Origin: Marinobacter alexandrii
Lineage (GTDB): Bacteria > Pseudomonadota > Gammaproteobacteria > Pseudomonadales > Oleiphilaceae
Assembly: GCF_005871205.1 (NCBI RefSeq)
Contig: NZ_SWKM01000011.1
Location: 1,054,001 to 1,118,000 of the forward strand
Reading direction: 5' to 3'
Length of the DNA stretch: 64,000 nt
The notes under the pieces are model-generated. The model ran no database searches and was not told where the DNA came from. It saw nothing but the letters and a program-made list of their open reading frames with translations. The position numbers and the translations under genes are program-made. This document shows positions 49,036 to 57,888 of the stretch, one piece after another (position 1 is the first letter of the stretch; every line of letters starts with the position of its first letter).

Positions 49036-49303
49036 GTGGTTTGTCTACATGGTCCGGACGGCCCGGGGCGCACTGTATACCGGCATCACCACCGACGTGG
49101 AACGCCGGTTTTCCGAACACCAGGCGGGCGCACCGAAAGGCGCGCGCAGTCTCCGGGGCAAGGGCCCGCTCACCCTGGTATTCCAGGCACCGGCTGGCGA
49201 TCGCAGCCGGGCATCCCGTCTTGAATGGCATATCAAGCAATGGACGCGGGCGCGTAAGGAGGCACTGGTAAATGGCCGGCTCAGGCTGCCAGATGACGTC
49301 TGA
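49025..49303 (+). CDS. GIY-YIG nuclease family protein (UPF0213/YhbQ)
   Basis: 92 residues with [32 protein letters not shown] and a final RLEWHIKQW, the GIY-YIG YhbQ-type pattern. The catalytic arginine, glutamate and tyrosine positions seem preserved. Related proteins have weak or no endonuclease activity and an unclear role. It overlaps the transporter upstream by 11 bp and the hydrolase downstream (opposite strand) by 23 bp. Confidence 0.9.
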   Translation: MAPEWFVYMVRTARGALYTGITTDVERRFSEHQAGAPKGARSLRGKGPLTLVFQAPAGDRSRASRLEWHIKQWTRARKEALVNGRLRLPDDV

Positions 49304-50174
49304 TGTGCGCCCCGGCATCGGCCACGGCATCGGTCGCCCGGTCCAACTGGCCACTGTGGATCTGAAACACGTGCCAGAGGCTATTGAAGATTTCCAGGGT
49401 TGTCGGCACGTCGTCCCGTTGCGCCGCCGCGGCAAGTCGCTCGGCATCGTTGAGCAGCATTTCCTCGCTACCGGCCTGGATCAGCAGTGGCGGCAGGCCC
49501 GTCAGGTCACCGTAGACCGGTGAGATCAGCGGGTTGGTCAGCGCCTCTGCCCCGCCGTACAGTTTGGCCGCTTTCCCGGTCCAGCGGGACTGCAGTACGG
49601 GTTCGATTTCCGGGGCATACAGATGTTGCTGGGTCAGGTCGACCCAGGGCGAGAAAACGGTCAGTGACGACGGTAGTGGCAGCTGCCGATCTCTGAGCCG
49701 CATGGCCAGTGCAACGGTCAGCCCGCCGCCTGCGGAATCTCCGGCGACGGCAATCTGTTTCGGGGCGACACCCTGTTCCAGCAGGGCCGAGTACACCGCC
49801 TCGGCGTCATCGAGAGCGGCGGGGAAGGGGTGTTCCGGCGCCAACCGGTAGTCGGGAGTAATTACGTTGCAGCCGCTGGCCTTGGCCAGATGACCGGTAA
49901 GGCCACGGTGGGTGGTGGAAGAACCGATAATAAAACCACCGCCGTGCAGATACAGTACGACGTCCTGGCTAGTGTCACCATAAAGGGTCCGGGTGACGGG
50001 CAGGCCGCCGATGGAATCCTGTTCAAAGCGGCAGCCACGGGGCGGCACGGAGCTGCGATAGGCCTGACGGGTGAGCGTGCGTTGCAGTCGCACGGGCACC
50101 GCCGGGTGGAGTACCGGCCGCACCATGCGCCGCATGGTCTGGCGCAGGCCCGTCTCAAGAAGGTGTTGCAGCAT
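49281..50174 (-). CDS. Alpha/beta hydrolase, hormone-sensitive-lipase-like esterase
   Basis: 297 residues, no signal peptide. HSL-family motifs: HGGGFIIGS (oxyanion hole) near residue 75 and the nucleophile elbow GDSAGGG. The acid and histidine positions correspond to [11 protein letters not shown] and LWHVFQ. Members hydrolyse short-chain acyl esters. It converges with the GIY-YIG gene and is divergent from the next hydrolase. Confidence 0.9.
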   Translation of the reverse strand: MLQHLLETGLRQTMRRMVRPVLHPAVPVRLQRTLTRQAYRSSVPPRGCRFEQDSIGGLPVTRTLYGDTSQDVVLYLHGGGFIIGSSTTHRGLTGHLAKASGCNVITPDYRLAPEHPFPAALDDAEAVYSALLEQGVAPKQIAVAGDSAGGGLTVALAMRLRDRQLPLPSSLTVFSPWVDLTQQHLYAPEIEPVLQSRWTGKAAKLYGGAEALTNPLISPVYGDLTGLPPLLIQAGSEEMLLNDAERLAAAAQRDDVPTTLEIFNSLWHVFQIHSGQLDRATDAVADAGAHIRRHLAA

Positions 50175-50253
50175 CTGTGTTCTACCCCCGCTATGCGTTA
50201 GGATTGCAGATCAAACAGCTTATTAATCAATCATGACAGGCGTTTAACTCTAC

Positions 50254-51285
50254 GTGTACTGGAAAACAGATACCATAGAAATTCCGGATTGGGACAGGCA
50301 TTCGCTGCTGGATCGGCTGGAACCGTTTGATCCTGCAACTCCGAGGGAGTTGGCCGACCAGATGGTCGCCTACTGCCGCTTTTACGGCCTGGACCTGTGG
50401 GTAGAACACCCCGAGGTGGTCTACCATCAGGGGTACGTAGAGGCGGGACGCCATCAGGTCATGGTGCATTACTACCGGTTGCCTGAGTCGTTTACCCCTC
50501 GGGGCACGGTCTTCATCCTGCATGGTTATTTTGATCATGTAGGACTGTACAGCCAGCTCATTGATCGGTGCCTGGGCGCCGGTTTTGACGTGCTGGCGTA
50601 CGATCAGCCGGGTCATGGGTTATCCAGCGGGACGCCGGCCGCCATTGGTAGCTTCATCGAGTACCAAGGGGTGCTGTCGGATGTGATGGCACATGTGCAG
50701 CCAAAAGTCCGCCAACCCTGGTTTGCGGTTGGGCAGAGTACCGGTGGGGCGATCCTTATCGATTACTTGCTGTCTAATAGCCATAGCCAGGAAACGTCTG
50801 CCTTCCGGAAGGTGGTATTGCTGGCTCCCCTGGTACGCCCCATGGGGTGGCTGGGAGCGAAGGTGCTGCACAGCCTGATGAAGCCTTTCCTCACGCGCTG
50901 GCGGCGGGCCTTTTCCGCGAATAGCGGAAATTCGCGGTTCTTGCGGTTCCTGCGTGAGCACGACCCGCTGCAGGCGCGGGCGGTGCATGTGGACTGGGTA
51001 GGCGCTTTGCGCAGTTGGGTGCCCCATATCGAATCTGCGCGACCGGTGGATTTTCCGGTGACCGTGGTGCAGGGAGAGAAGGATCTGACAGTGGATTGGG
51101 AGCACAATCTGCGGATTATCCGCAATAAATTCTCATCGGTAGAGGAGCTGAGAATCCCGGACGGTCGCCATCACCTGGTGAATGAAGCCCAAGATCTGCA
51201 AGCGACCGTATTCAATACCATCATTGACACATTTTCGAACCCGTCGGCGCAGACTGCTGGTAAAACTGCAACTGGCCGCAAATAA
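50254..51285 (+). CDS. Alpha/beta hydrolase, monoacylglycerol lipase/lysophospholipase-like
   Basis: 343 residues. The start must be the GTG at 50254, since a stop lies just upstream and no early ATG exists; its ribosome site is weak. HGYFDHVGLYSQ, DQPGHGLSSG and the serine elbow GQSTGG are typical of the PldB-like group. The C-terminal acid and histidine fall in QGEKDLTVDWEHN and DGRHHLVNE. The role is probably lipid or ester hydrolysis in the cytoplasm. Confidence 0.87.
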   Translation: MYWKTDTIEIPDWDRHSLLDRLEPFDPATPRELADQMVAYCRFYGLDLWVEHPEVVYHQGYVEAGRHQVMVHYYRLPESFTPRGTVFILHGYFDHVGLYSQLIDRCLGAGFDVLAYDQPGHGLSSGTPAAIGSFIEYQGVLSDVMAHVQPKVRQPWFAVGQSTGGAILIDYLLSNSHSQETSAFRKVVLLAPLVRPMGWLGAKVLHSLMKPFLTRWRRAFSANSGNSRFLRFLREHDPLQARAVHVDWVGALRSWVPHIESARPVDFPVTVVQGEKDLTVDWEHNLRIIRNKFSSVEELRIPDGRHHLVNEAQDLQATVFNTIIDTFSNPSAQTAGKTATGRK

Positions 51286-51304
51286 AAGAGCACAGGAGAT
51301 AGTT

Positions 51305-51961
51305 GTGAAAAAGACGATTCTTGCTTTCGCGGTGGCAACCGTAGGACTTGGCGGTTGCATGACTTACGATCCGTACACCGGTGAAGAAAAGACCTCCAGT
51401 GCGACCAAGGGTAGCATTATTGGTGCTCTGGGCGGTGCTGCCATTGGCGCTGCAACCTCCAGCAAAAGCGACCGTGGCAAGGGCGCGCTGATCGGTGCGG
51501 CCGGCGGCGCTGCCATTGGCGGCGGTATCGGTTACTACATGGACAAGCAGGAAGCACAGCTGCGCCGGAAGCTGGAAGGCTCGGGGGTGCGTGTTGTCCG
51601 TAATGGTGATCAGATCGAACTGATCATGCCGGGCAACATCACCTTTGATCTCAACCAGTCGTCTATCAAGCCGTCGTTCACCGACACGCTGGAATCGGTT
51701 GGTCTGGTTCTGAAGGAATTCGATAAGACCATCATCCAGATTGAAGGTCATACTGACAGTTCGGGCTCCCAGAGCTACAACCAGTTGCTGAGTGAACAGC
51801 GCGCCGGTTCGGTTCGCGATTTTCTGTTGAACCAGAACATTGCCCCCAAGCGTACCCGGGCCGTGGGCTATGGTGAGCGCTACCCGCTGGCTTCCAACGA
51901 CAGTGCGGCCGGGCGTGAGCAGAACCGTCGGGTTGAGCTAACGCTGGTGCCCATGCAGTAA
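51305..51961 (+). CDS. OmpA-family lipoprotein with glycine zipper
   Basis: 218 residues from a GTG at 51305 with AGGAG seven bases before it; the frame extends to 51182 inside the hydrolase gene and is not credible there. The signal ends in LGGC at 16-19. Then comes a glycine-zipper region (SIIGALGGAAIGAATSS and ALIGAAGGAAIGGGIGYYM), followed by an OmpA-like peptidoglycan-binding domain with NITFDLNQSSIKP, EGHTDSSGS, NQLLSEQRA and GYGERYP. It likely tethers the outer membrane to peptidoglycan. A terminator follows. Confidence 0.9.
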   Translation: MKKTILAFAVATVGLGGCMTYDPYTGEEKTSSATKGSIIGALGGAAIGAATSSKSDRGKGALIGAAGGAAIGGGIGYYMDKQEAQLRRKLEGSGVRVVRNGDQIELIMPGNITFDLNQSSIKPSFTDTLESVGLVLKEFDKTIIQIEGHTDSSGSQSYNQLLSEQRAGSVRDFLLNQNIAPKRTRAVGYGERYPLASNDSAAGREQNRRVELTLVPMQ

Positions 51962-51986
51962 TCGGACAGTAAAGGTTCGGTTAGTC

Positions 51987-52022
51987 AAAAAAGGCTTCGG
52001 TATCAAACCGAAGCCTTTTTTA
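51987..52022 (+). terminator. Rho-independent terminator
   Basis: A 14-bp stem (AAAAAAGGCTTCGG and its partner) with a seven-base loop ends in a long T-run. It closes the OmpA-like gene and could also serve the opposite-strand gene at 52056. Confidence 0.9.
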
Positions 52023-52055
52023 ATGTCTTTCGCTAAAACCTGAGGGCTCGCGGCA

Positions 52056-52337
52056 TCAGTTCTTGCCGGGCAGCCAGTCGTCGATGCGCTGCTTCAAGCT
52101 GTCCAGCTGGTCGGCACTGGACTCTTTCACTTCATTCAATTTGCTCTTGGCGGTATCGATCTGAGCTTCAAGGGCTTGGATTTTCTCCGAGAATTCTCGC
52201 TGTACTTCCGCCTCGGATTGTTCATCTTTGGCTTTGGCCATCTTCTCTTCAGCTTGTGCCCGTAGGCTCTCAACCTGTTTGCTCCAGTGATCGGTCTGGG
52301 TTTCCAGTTTGTGCTGCAGTGATTCCTTCAAAGACAT
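52056..52337 (-). CDS. Coiled-coil protein, unknown
   Basis: 93 residues from the ATG at 52337 with AAGGAG upstream; the frame extends eight residues to 52361 but has no site there. The whole protein is charged and helical (EKMAKAKDEQSEAEVQREF, EKIQALEAQIDTAKSKLNEV), with heptad spacing of hydrophobic residues. It has no signal or membrane segment and no known family. It might act as a structural or chaperone-like helical protein, but nothing supports a specific role. Confidence 0.7.
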   Translation of the reverse strand: MSLKESLQHKLETQTDHWSKQVESLRAQAEEKMAKAKDEQSEAEVQREFSEKIQALEAQIDTAKSKLNEVKESSADQLDSLKQRIDDWLPGKN

Positions 52338-52578
52338 AAATGACTCCTTTTCGATGAACATTCAGACGCGTTTGACGCCTGACTATTACATGGTGGGAGG
52401 CCGCCAATTCTCAAGGGAGATTTCATGAACATCTTATTAAAATATTGAAATATGGAACTAATTTAAGGCGAATTCCGTGATTTTCGTAACCTGGGATGCC
52501 ACCGTGGGCTCGCAGTCGCGTGCCAAACGCGCATAGGTACTCGGAATGATAATAATCAAAGAGAAAGGAGTTTGCCTC

Positions 52579-53853
52579 GTGAATAAAACCTTATGGATTG
52601 CCGCCCCGTTTGCAATCACGCTTGCCGCCACGCCGCTCGCCCATGGTGGGGCGCTGTCTGATCTGGCCAGCCCGCCCCTCGGCCAAACCGAAGTTCCAGG
52701 CGCCGCTGCGTCCGCTGGCGACGTCATTCCCGGGCGTTTCATCCTGACCCTCGACCCGGCTTTGCCGACACTGCTCAATACCTCCAGTCTCGAAACCGCA
52801 GTACAGCAACTGCTGACTGCAACCGGTGGCGGGGAATTGCTGCACCTTTACGGTACCGCCATGACTGGCGCCGCTGTTGCGCTGTCTGAAAGCCAGGCGG
52901 CGTTGTTGACCTCAATGCCGGGCGTGCAGGCGGTGGAGCCAGACCGCTTAGTACTGGCCTCCGAAACCCAGCAGGATGCCACCTGGGGACTGGATCGCGT
53001 GGACCAGGCCTTCCTGCCGCTGAACGATAGCTATGCCTACCCCGCCAATGCAGGAAAAGGCGTGACCGTGTACGTGATTGATACCGGCCTGAGGGAGTCG
53101 CACACAGAATTCACCGGGCGCGTCAGCGCTGGCCGCAACTTTGCCGGTGTCGGTGGCCTTGGGCTTCCCCTATTCGGTTTGCTGTCCGGTGAGGCCGGCG
53201 ATCCGGAGGATACGTCAGACTGCAATGGCCACGGCACCCATGTGTCCAGCACCGCGGTGGGTACCGAATACGGTATTGCCAAGGATGCGGCCATCGCGCC
53301 AATCCGGGTGCTGAACTGTGTCGGCGCCGGCAGTAACTCTGACGTAATTGCGGGTGTGGACTGGGTTGCAGAGAACCATGAAGCCCCAGCGGTTGCCAAC
53401 ATGTCCCTTGGCGGAAGTAATTCGACTGCGCTGGACAACGCCGTGCGTGGCGCCATTGAAGAGGGCGTGACCTTTGTAGTTGCGGCCGGCAATGATGATG
53501 CGGACGCCTGCAACGGCTCTCCGAACCGCGTCGCTGAGGCAGTAACAGTCGGCAGCACCAATCGCAACGACGAGCGCTCCTCGTTCTCCAATCATGGCAG
53601 CTGCCTGGACCTGTTTGCCCCGGGTTCGAATATTACGGCGGCCTGGTATCAGAGCGACAACCAGACCAACACCATCAGTGGTACCTCAATGGCTTCGCCC
53701 CATGTTGCGGGCAACGCTGCCCTGCTGCTGGCCGCGGATGGGCAACTGACTCCGGCTGCGGTGCACGAGGCGTTGGTGCAGCAGACCACGACCAATGTGT
53801 TGTCGGGCATCAAGGCCGGTTCTCCGAACCAGCTGTTGCGAGTTCAGCAGTAA
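52579..53853 (+). CDS. Secreted subtilisin-like serine protease (S8) with I9 propeptide
   Basis: 424 residues from a GTG at 52579 with AGGAG eight bases upstream. Signal peptide to about residue 24, then an inhibitor_I9-type propeptide (GRFILTLDP through AVEPDRLVLA, about 50-126). The catalytic domain has D168 in IDTGL, H218 in GHGTH, N305 in AAGND and S370 in GTSMASP, a proteinase K-like set. Several cysteines in the catalytic domain may form disulfides. It is probably exported and active outside the cell. Confidence 0.93.
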   Translation: MNKTLWIAAPFAITLAATPLAHGGALSDLASPPLGQTEVPGAAASAGDVIPGRFILTLDPALPTLLNTSSLETAVQQLLTATGGGELLHLYGTAMTGAAVALSESQAALLTSMPGVQAVEPDRLVLASETQQDATWGLDRVDQAFLPLNDSYAYPANAGKGVTVYVIDTGLRESHTEFTGRVSAGRNFAGVGGLGLPLFGLLSGEAGDPEDTSDCNGHGTHVSSTAVGTEYGIAKDAAIAPIRVLNCVGAGSNSDVIAGVDWVAENHEAPAVANMSLGGSNSTALDNAVRGAIEEGVTFVVAAGNDDADACNGSPNRVAEAVTVGSTNRNDERSSFSNHGSCLDLFAPGSNITAAWYQSDNQTNTISGTSMASPHVAGNAALLLAADGQLTPAAVHEALVQQTTTNVLSGIKAGSPNQLLRVQQ

Positions 53854-53863
53854 GTCACAGGCC

Positions 53864-53895
53864 AAAAAAAACCGGGGCCTTGGCCCCGGTTTTTT
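53864..53895. terminator. Bidirectional rho-independent terminator
   Basis: A 10-bp stem (AACCGGGGCC / GGCCCCGGTT) with a two-base gap, flanked by A7 and T5 runs, lies between the converging subtilase and serA genes and can end both. Confidence 0.88.
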
Positions 53896-53919
53896 GCTAT
53901 CCAATCGATGCTGCTTGCT

Positions 53920-55149
53920 TTAGAACAGCACGCGGCAGCGGATAGTTCCCTTCACATGGCGCAACTTCTCCAGCGCCAGCTCACCGTAGGCCTTGTCTAC
54001 GTCGACTACCACGTAACCAATGTCTTCCTTGGTTTGCAGGTACTGGCCGCACACGTTGATGCCGTTCTCGGAGAATACCTGGTTGATCTCGGACATTACG
54101 CCCGGCACGTTCTCGTGAATGTGCAGCAGGCGGTGCTGGTTCGGGTGCGACGGCAGGGCGACTTCCGGGAAGTTGACCGACGACACCGAGGTGCCGTTGT
54201 CGCTGTACATGGCCAGTTTCTCAGCCACTTCGCGCCCAATGTTTTCCTGCGCTTCAATGGTGGAGCCGCCTACGTGCGGAGTCAGGATCACGTTGTCGAA
54301 TTCGCGCAACGGTGACACAAACTCTTCAGTGTTGGACTTGGGCTCAACAGGGAACACGTCGATGGCCGCACCCAGGAGCTTACCGCTCTTCAGGGCATCG
54401 GCGCAGGCGTCGATGTCGACCACGGTGCCGCGGGACGCGTTCATCAGGATGGCCCCCGGCTTCATTTGGGCGAACTGCTCAGCCTTGAACATGTACTTGG
54501 TGGCCGGAGTTTCCGGAACGTGCAGGCTCACCACATCGGAAATGTTCAGCAGTTCCTGGAGGGTGCCTACCTGGGTGGCGTTACCAATCGACAGCTTGGA
54601 GACAACGTCGTAGAAGTAGACATCCATACCGAGACCTTCGGCCAGGACACTGAACTGGGTGCCGATGTTGCCGTAGCCAATGATGCCCAGCTTCTTGCCG
54701 CGAATTTCATAGCTGTCCTTGGCGGATTTCAGCCATTCACCGCGGTGCGCCTTGGCGTTCTTCTCGGGTACGCCGCGCAGCAGGAGAATAGCCTGGGCCA
54801 GAACCAGCTCGGCAACACTGCGGGTGTTTGAGAAGGGGGCGTTAAACACTGCGATGCCGCGACGGGTAGCCGCCTGCAGGTTCACCTGGTTGGTACCGAT
54901 ACAGAAACATCCCACTGCTACCAGCTTCCTGGCAGCGTCAAATACTTTCTCAGTCAGCTGGGTGCGCGAACGAATCCCAACGAAGTGCGCATCGGCAATC
55001 TTCTCAATCAGGTCTTCCTCGGCCAGAGAGTGAGTCAGATATTCGATGTTGGTGTAGCCTGCGGCATTCAGGGTATCAATCGCAGATTGATGCACGCCTT
55101 CCAGCAGCAGGATCCGGATTTTGCTCTTTTCGAGAGACGTATTTGACAT
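53920..55149 (-). CDS. serA: D-3-phosphoglycerate dehydrogenase SerA
   Basis: 409 residues, as in E. coli SerA (410). The NAD-binding loop GIIGYGNIGTQFSVLA, the catalytic region SLHVPETPATKYMF, NASRGTVVDIDAC and the histidine in TPHVGGSTIEAQENIG are present. The C-terminal ACT domain (VPGVMSEINQVF) gives serine feedback inhibition. It makes 3-phosphohydroxypyruvate, the first step in serine synthesis, and also reduces 2-oxoglutarate to D-2-hydroxyglutarate. It is divergent from the flavoprotein gene 193 bp upstream, which may remove that by-product. Confidence 0.95.
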   Translation of the reverse strand: MSNTSLEKSKIRILLLEGVHQSAIDTLNAAGYTNIEYLTHSLAEEDLIEKIADAHFVGIRSRTQLTEKVFDAARKLVAVGCFCIGTNQVNLQAATRRGIAVFNAPFSNTRSVAELVLAQAILLLRGVPEKNAKAHRGEWLKSAKDSYEIRGKKLGIIGYGNIGTQFSVLAEGLGMDVYFYDVVSKLSIGNATQVGTLQELLNISDVVSLHVPETPATKYMFKAEQFAQMKPGAILMNASRGTVVDIDACADALKSGKLLGAAIDVFPVEPKSNTEEFVSPLREFDNVILTPHVGGSTIEAQENIGREVAEKLAMYSDNGTSVSSVNFPEVALPSHPNQHRLLHIHENVPGVMSEINQVFSENGINVCGQYLQTKEDIGYVVVDVDKAYGELALEKLRHVKGTIRCRVLF

Positions 55150-55341
55150 GGGCTTGCTTCCGAACCTTTCGTCACGTGAAATGACCTGTGGCCAGTGATC
55201 GTCAGGGCTGGCTCACAGAACAGGGGCGGTATGATACCATAAACGCAGAATTTCACAGCGCGCCGGATTGCCTGAATAAAAGGCTTTGGTAACCGCAGGG
55301 TTACCGGTCCCCGGACCAACCTCGACGAGACTGACCTATCC

Positions 55342-56745
55342 ATGAATTCCGAACAAATCATCGCCTCCCTGAAAGAGTTGATTGCCACCGGCGATAATGC
55401 CGGCAAGGTGCTGACCGATCCTGACGATCTGCAGGCCTATGGTAAGGATTGGACCAAGATCTACCCGCCCAAGCCCACCGCCATTGTGTTACCGAAAACC
55501 ACCGAGCAGGTTCAGGCACTGGTGCGGTTTGCCAATGAAAATCAGGTGGCATTGGTGCCGTCGGGTGGTCGCACCGGTCTGAGTGCCGGTGCCGTCGCTG
55601 CCAATGGCGAAGTGGTCGTGGCGTTCGACAACATGAACCAGGTGCTGGAATTCAATGCAAGTGACCGCACGGTGCACTGCCAGGCGGGTGTGGTCACGGA
55701 ACAGTTGCAGAATCTGGCCGAAGAGAACGGCTTGTACTATCCGGTGGATTTTGCCTCGGCAGGCTCCAGTCAGCTCGGTGGCAACCTGTCCACCAACGCC
55801 GGTGGTATCAAGGTGATCCGCTACGGAATGAGCCGCGACTGGGTGGCCGGACTGAAAGTCGTGACCGGCAAGGGCGATATTCTGGAACTGAACAAGGATC
55901 TGGAAAAGAACAACACTGGCTATGATCTGCGCCACCTGTTCATTGGCGCGGAAGGCACCCTCGGCTTCATCACCGAAGCCACCATGAAGCTGACTCGTCA
56001 GCCGGATAACCTGACCGTGCTGGTGTTGGGCCTCAACGACCTCACCAACACCATGGACGTGCTGCAGACCTTCCAGAAGCAGATCGACCTGACCGCTTAT
56101 GAGTTCTTCTCGCACCAGGCCATGCAGCATGTGCTGGCTCACGGCCAGGTGCAGGCGCCGTTCGAGACCGAGGCGCCGTACTACGCGCTGCTGGAGTTTG
56201 AGGCGGTGTCTGATCAGGTAATGGACGATGCCATGGCCCTGTTCGAGCAATGCGTGGAGCAGGGCTGGGTGCTGGACGGCGTCATCAGCCAGAGCGAAAC
56301 CCAGGCCCAGAACCTGTGGCAGCTGCGGGAGCGGATCTCAGAGTCCATCGCGCCGCGCACGCCTTATAAGAATGACATCTCCGTGGTGGTGTCCAAGGTG
56401 CCTGGTTTTCTGACCGAAATCGATGAGGTGGTCACCAAGCATTACCCGGACTTCGAAATCATCTGGTTTGGCCACATTGGCGACGGCAACCTGCACCTGA
56501 ACATCCTCAAACCCGAGGACATGGCCAATGAGGACTTCTTCGAGAAGTGCCAGCAGGTCAACAAGTGGGTGTTCGAGATTGTCGAGCGATATCAGGGCAG
56601 TGTCTCCGCCGAACACGGCGTGGGCATGACCAAGAAGCCGTATCTGCATTACACCCGCAGCGAGGCGGAAATTGCCTACATGAAGGCGATCAAGCAGGTA
56701 TTTGACCCCAATGGTGTCATCAACCCTGGCAAGATTTTCGACTGA
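55342..56745 (+). CDS. FAD-linked oxidoreductase, D-2-hydroxyglutarate dehydrogenase-like
   Basis: 467 residues. The PCMH-type FAD domain has VPSGGRTGLSAGAV, STNAGGIKVIRYGMSRDWV and GAEGTLGFITEATM. The C-terminal cap contains GHIGDGNLHLNI and SAEHGVGMTKKPYL, with metal and substrate residues of the D-lactate/D-2-hydroxyglutarate group. The divergent serA gene supports D-2-hydroxyglutarate as substrate, since in Pseudomonas this enzyme recycles the 2-hydroxyglutarate formed by SerA. Glycolate or D-lactate oxidation is an alternative. The stop shares a base with the next gene. Confidence 0.88.
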   Translation: MNSEQIIASLKELIATGDNAGKVLTDPDDLQAYGKDWTKIYPPKPTAIVLPKTTEQVQALVRFANENQVALVPSGGRTGLSAGAVAANGEVVVAFDNMNQVLEFNASDRTVHCQAGVVTEQLQNLAEENGLYYPVDFASAGSSQLGGNLSTNAGGIKVIRYGMSRDWVAGLKVVTGKGDILELNKDLEKNNTGYDLRHLFIGAEGTLGFITEATMKLTRQPDNLTVLVLGLNDLTNTMDVLQTFQKQIDLTAYEFFSHQAMQHVLAHGQVQAPFETEAPYYALLEFEAVSDQVMDDAMALFEQCVEQGWVLDGVISQSETQAQNLWQLRERISESIAPRTPYKNDISVVVSKVPGFLTEIDEVVTKHYPDFEIIWFGHIGDGNLHLNILKPEDMANEDFFEKCQQVNKWVFEIVERYQGSVSAEHGVGMTKKPYLHYTRSEAEIAYMKAIKQVFDPNGVINPGKIFD

Positions 56746-57422
56746 TGCGTGATCACGTCGTCGTACTGACCGGCGCTGGCATCAGCGCCGAAAGTGGTCT
56801 CTCCACTTTCCGCGATAACGGCGGCCTGTGGGAAGAACACAGCGTCTACGATGTGGCGACGCCGGAGGCGTTTGCCCGCAACCAGGAGCTGGTGCTGCGG
56901 TTCTACAACGACCGCCGCCGGCAGCTGGAATCTGCCCAGCCCAATCTGGCCCATCGGTTGCTGGCGGAACTGGAATCGCGGTACCGGGTAACCATCGTGA
57001 CCCAGAATGTTGATGACCTGCACGAGCGGGGTGGCTCGAGCCACGTTATTCACCTCCACGGTGAACTCACCAAAGCCCGCAGTTCCCAGCACCCGGATCT
57101 TGTTTACGACATTGGCTATCGGGACATCCAGCCCGGCGAAACCTGTGAGCGTGGCGCCCAGTTACGGCCCCACATCGTCTGGTTTGGGGAAGAAGTGCCG
57201 ATGCTGGATGCTGCCGCCGAGATGGTTCGCACCGCCAATCATCTGCTGATCGTCGGCACCTCGCTTCAGGTCTATCCGGCCGCAGGCCTGGTCTATGAAG
57301 TGGAGCCGGGGGTTCCCGTCACGGTCGTCGATCCGGCGGAGCCTCCGTCCGTGTCCCGCGCCCGCTTTATTCAGAAGGCTGCCTGCGAAGGTGTCGCCGA
57401 TTGGGTTGCCAGTCTGGATTGA
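56745..57422 (+). CDS. SIR2 family deacylase, class III (CobB/SIRT5-like), zinc ligands lost
   Basis: 225 residues. The sirtuin core is clear: LTGAGISAESGLSTFRD, TQNVDDLHERGG and the catalytic H105 in HLHGELTKA. Y54 and R57 in FYNDRRR match the YxxR pair that selects succinyl and malonyl groups. Where zinc-binding cysteines should be, only one cysteine (C134) remains, so the zinc site is missing, as in some CobB-type proteins. It overlaps the flavoprotein stop by one base, hence probably the same transcript. Confidence 0.9.
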   Translation: MRDHVVVLTGAGISAESGLSTFRDNGGLWEEHSVYDVATPEAFARNQELVLRFYNDRRRQLESAQPNLAHRLLAELESRYRVTIVTQNVDDLHERGGSSHVIHLHGELTKARSSQHPDLVYDIGYRDIQPGETCERGAQLRPHIVWFGEEVPMLDAAAEMVRTANHLLIVGTSLQVYPAAGLVYEVEPGVPVTVVDPAEPPSVSRARFIQKAACEGVADWVASLD

Positions 57423-57499
57423 ACCCGTTACGGGTCGAGCTGTCCCATCAGCAGTGCCTGTACTACTCTCAGGCAAAGACTGAATGCGAGGGACGCATC

Positions 57500-57880
57500 A
57501 TGTGGTCTTCAACACGTTTTTTTCTCTGGTTGTTACTTCCTCTTATCCTGCTCTTCGGTTCCATTCCGGCAACGGCGCACCATGGCTGGGGCTGGGCTAC
57601 GGATCAGGAGTTTGAAATCACCGGTACCATCGTCGCCAAACGCCTGGGCAATCCCCACGGTGAGGTAACACTGAATGTTGATGGCAAGGACTGGTTGATC
57701 GAAGTGGGGCAGCCGTGGCGCAATCAGCGTGCCGGTCTCACCGCCGAGTTGCTGTCCGAGGGGCGCGTAATTACCGTGCACGGCCACAAGTCCGCCAAAG
57801 CGGACGAACGCCGGGTCAAGGCTGAACGCGTCGTCATCGATGGCAAGGATTACAACCTCTACCCGGACCGTCCGTCCTGA
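57500..57880 (+). CDS. DUF6152-like periplasmic protein
   Basis: 126 residues from the ATG at 57500; GCGAGGG precedes it. Signal peptide to about residue 26, ending ...ATAHHGWGWATD. The mature part is a compact beta-rich domain: FEITGTIVAKRLGNPHGEVTL, LIEVGQPWRNQRAGL and VITVHGHKS. The paired histidines suggest metal binding but this is not proven. The membrane protein starts eight bases downstream, and the two are often neighbours in other genomes as far as I recall. Confidence 0.72.
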   Translation: MWSSTRFFLWLLLPLILLFGSIPATAHHGWGWATDQEFEITGTIVAKRLGNPHGEVTLNVDGKDWLIEVGQPWRNQRAGLTAELLSEGRVITVHGHKSAKADERRVKAERVVIDGKDYNLYPDRPS

Positions 57881-57888
57881 CGTCGTTG

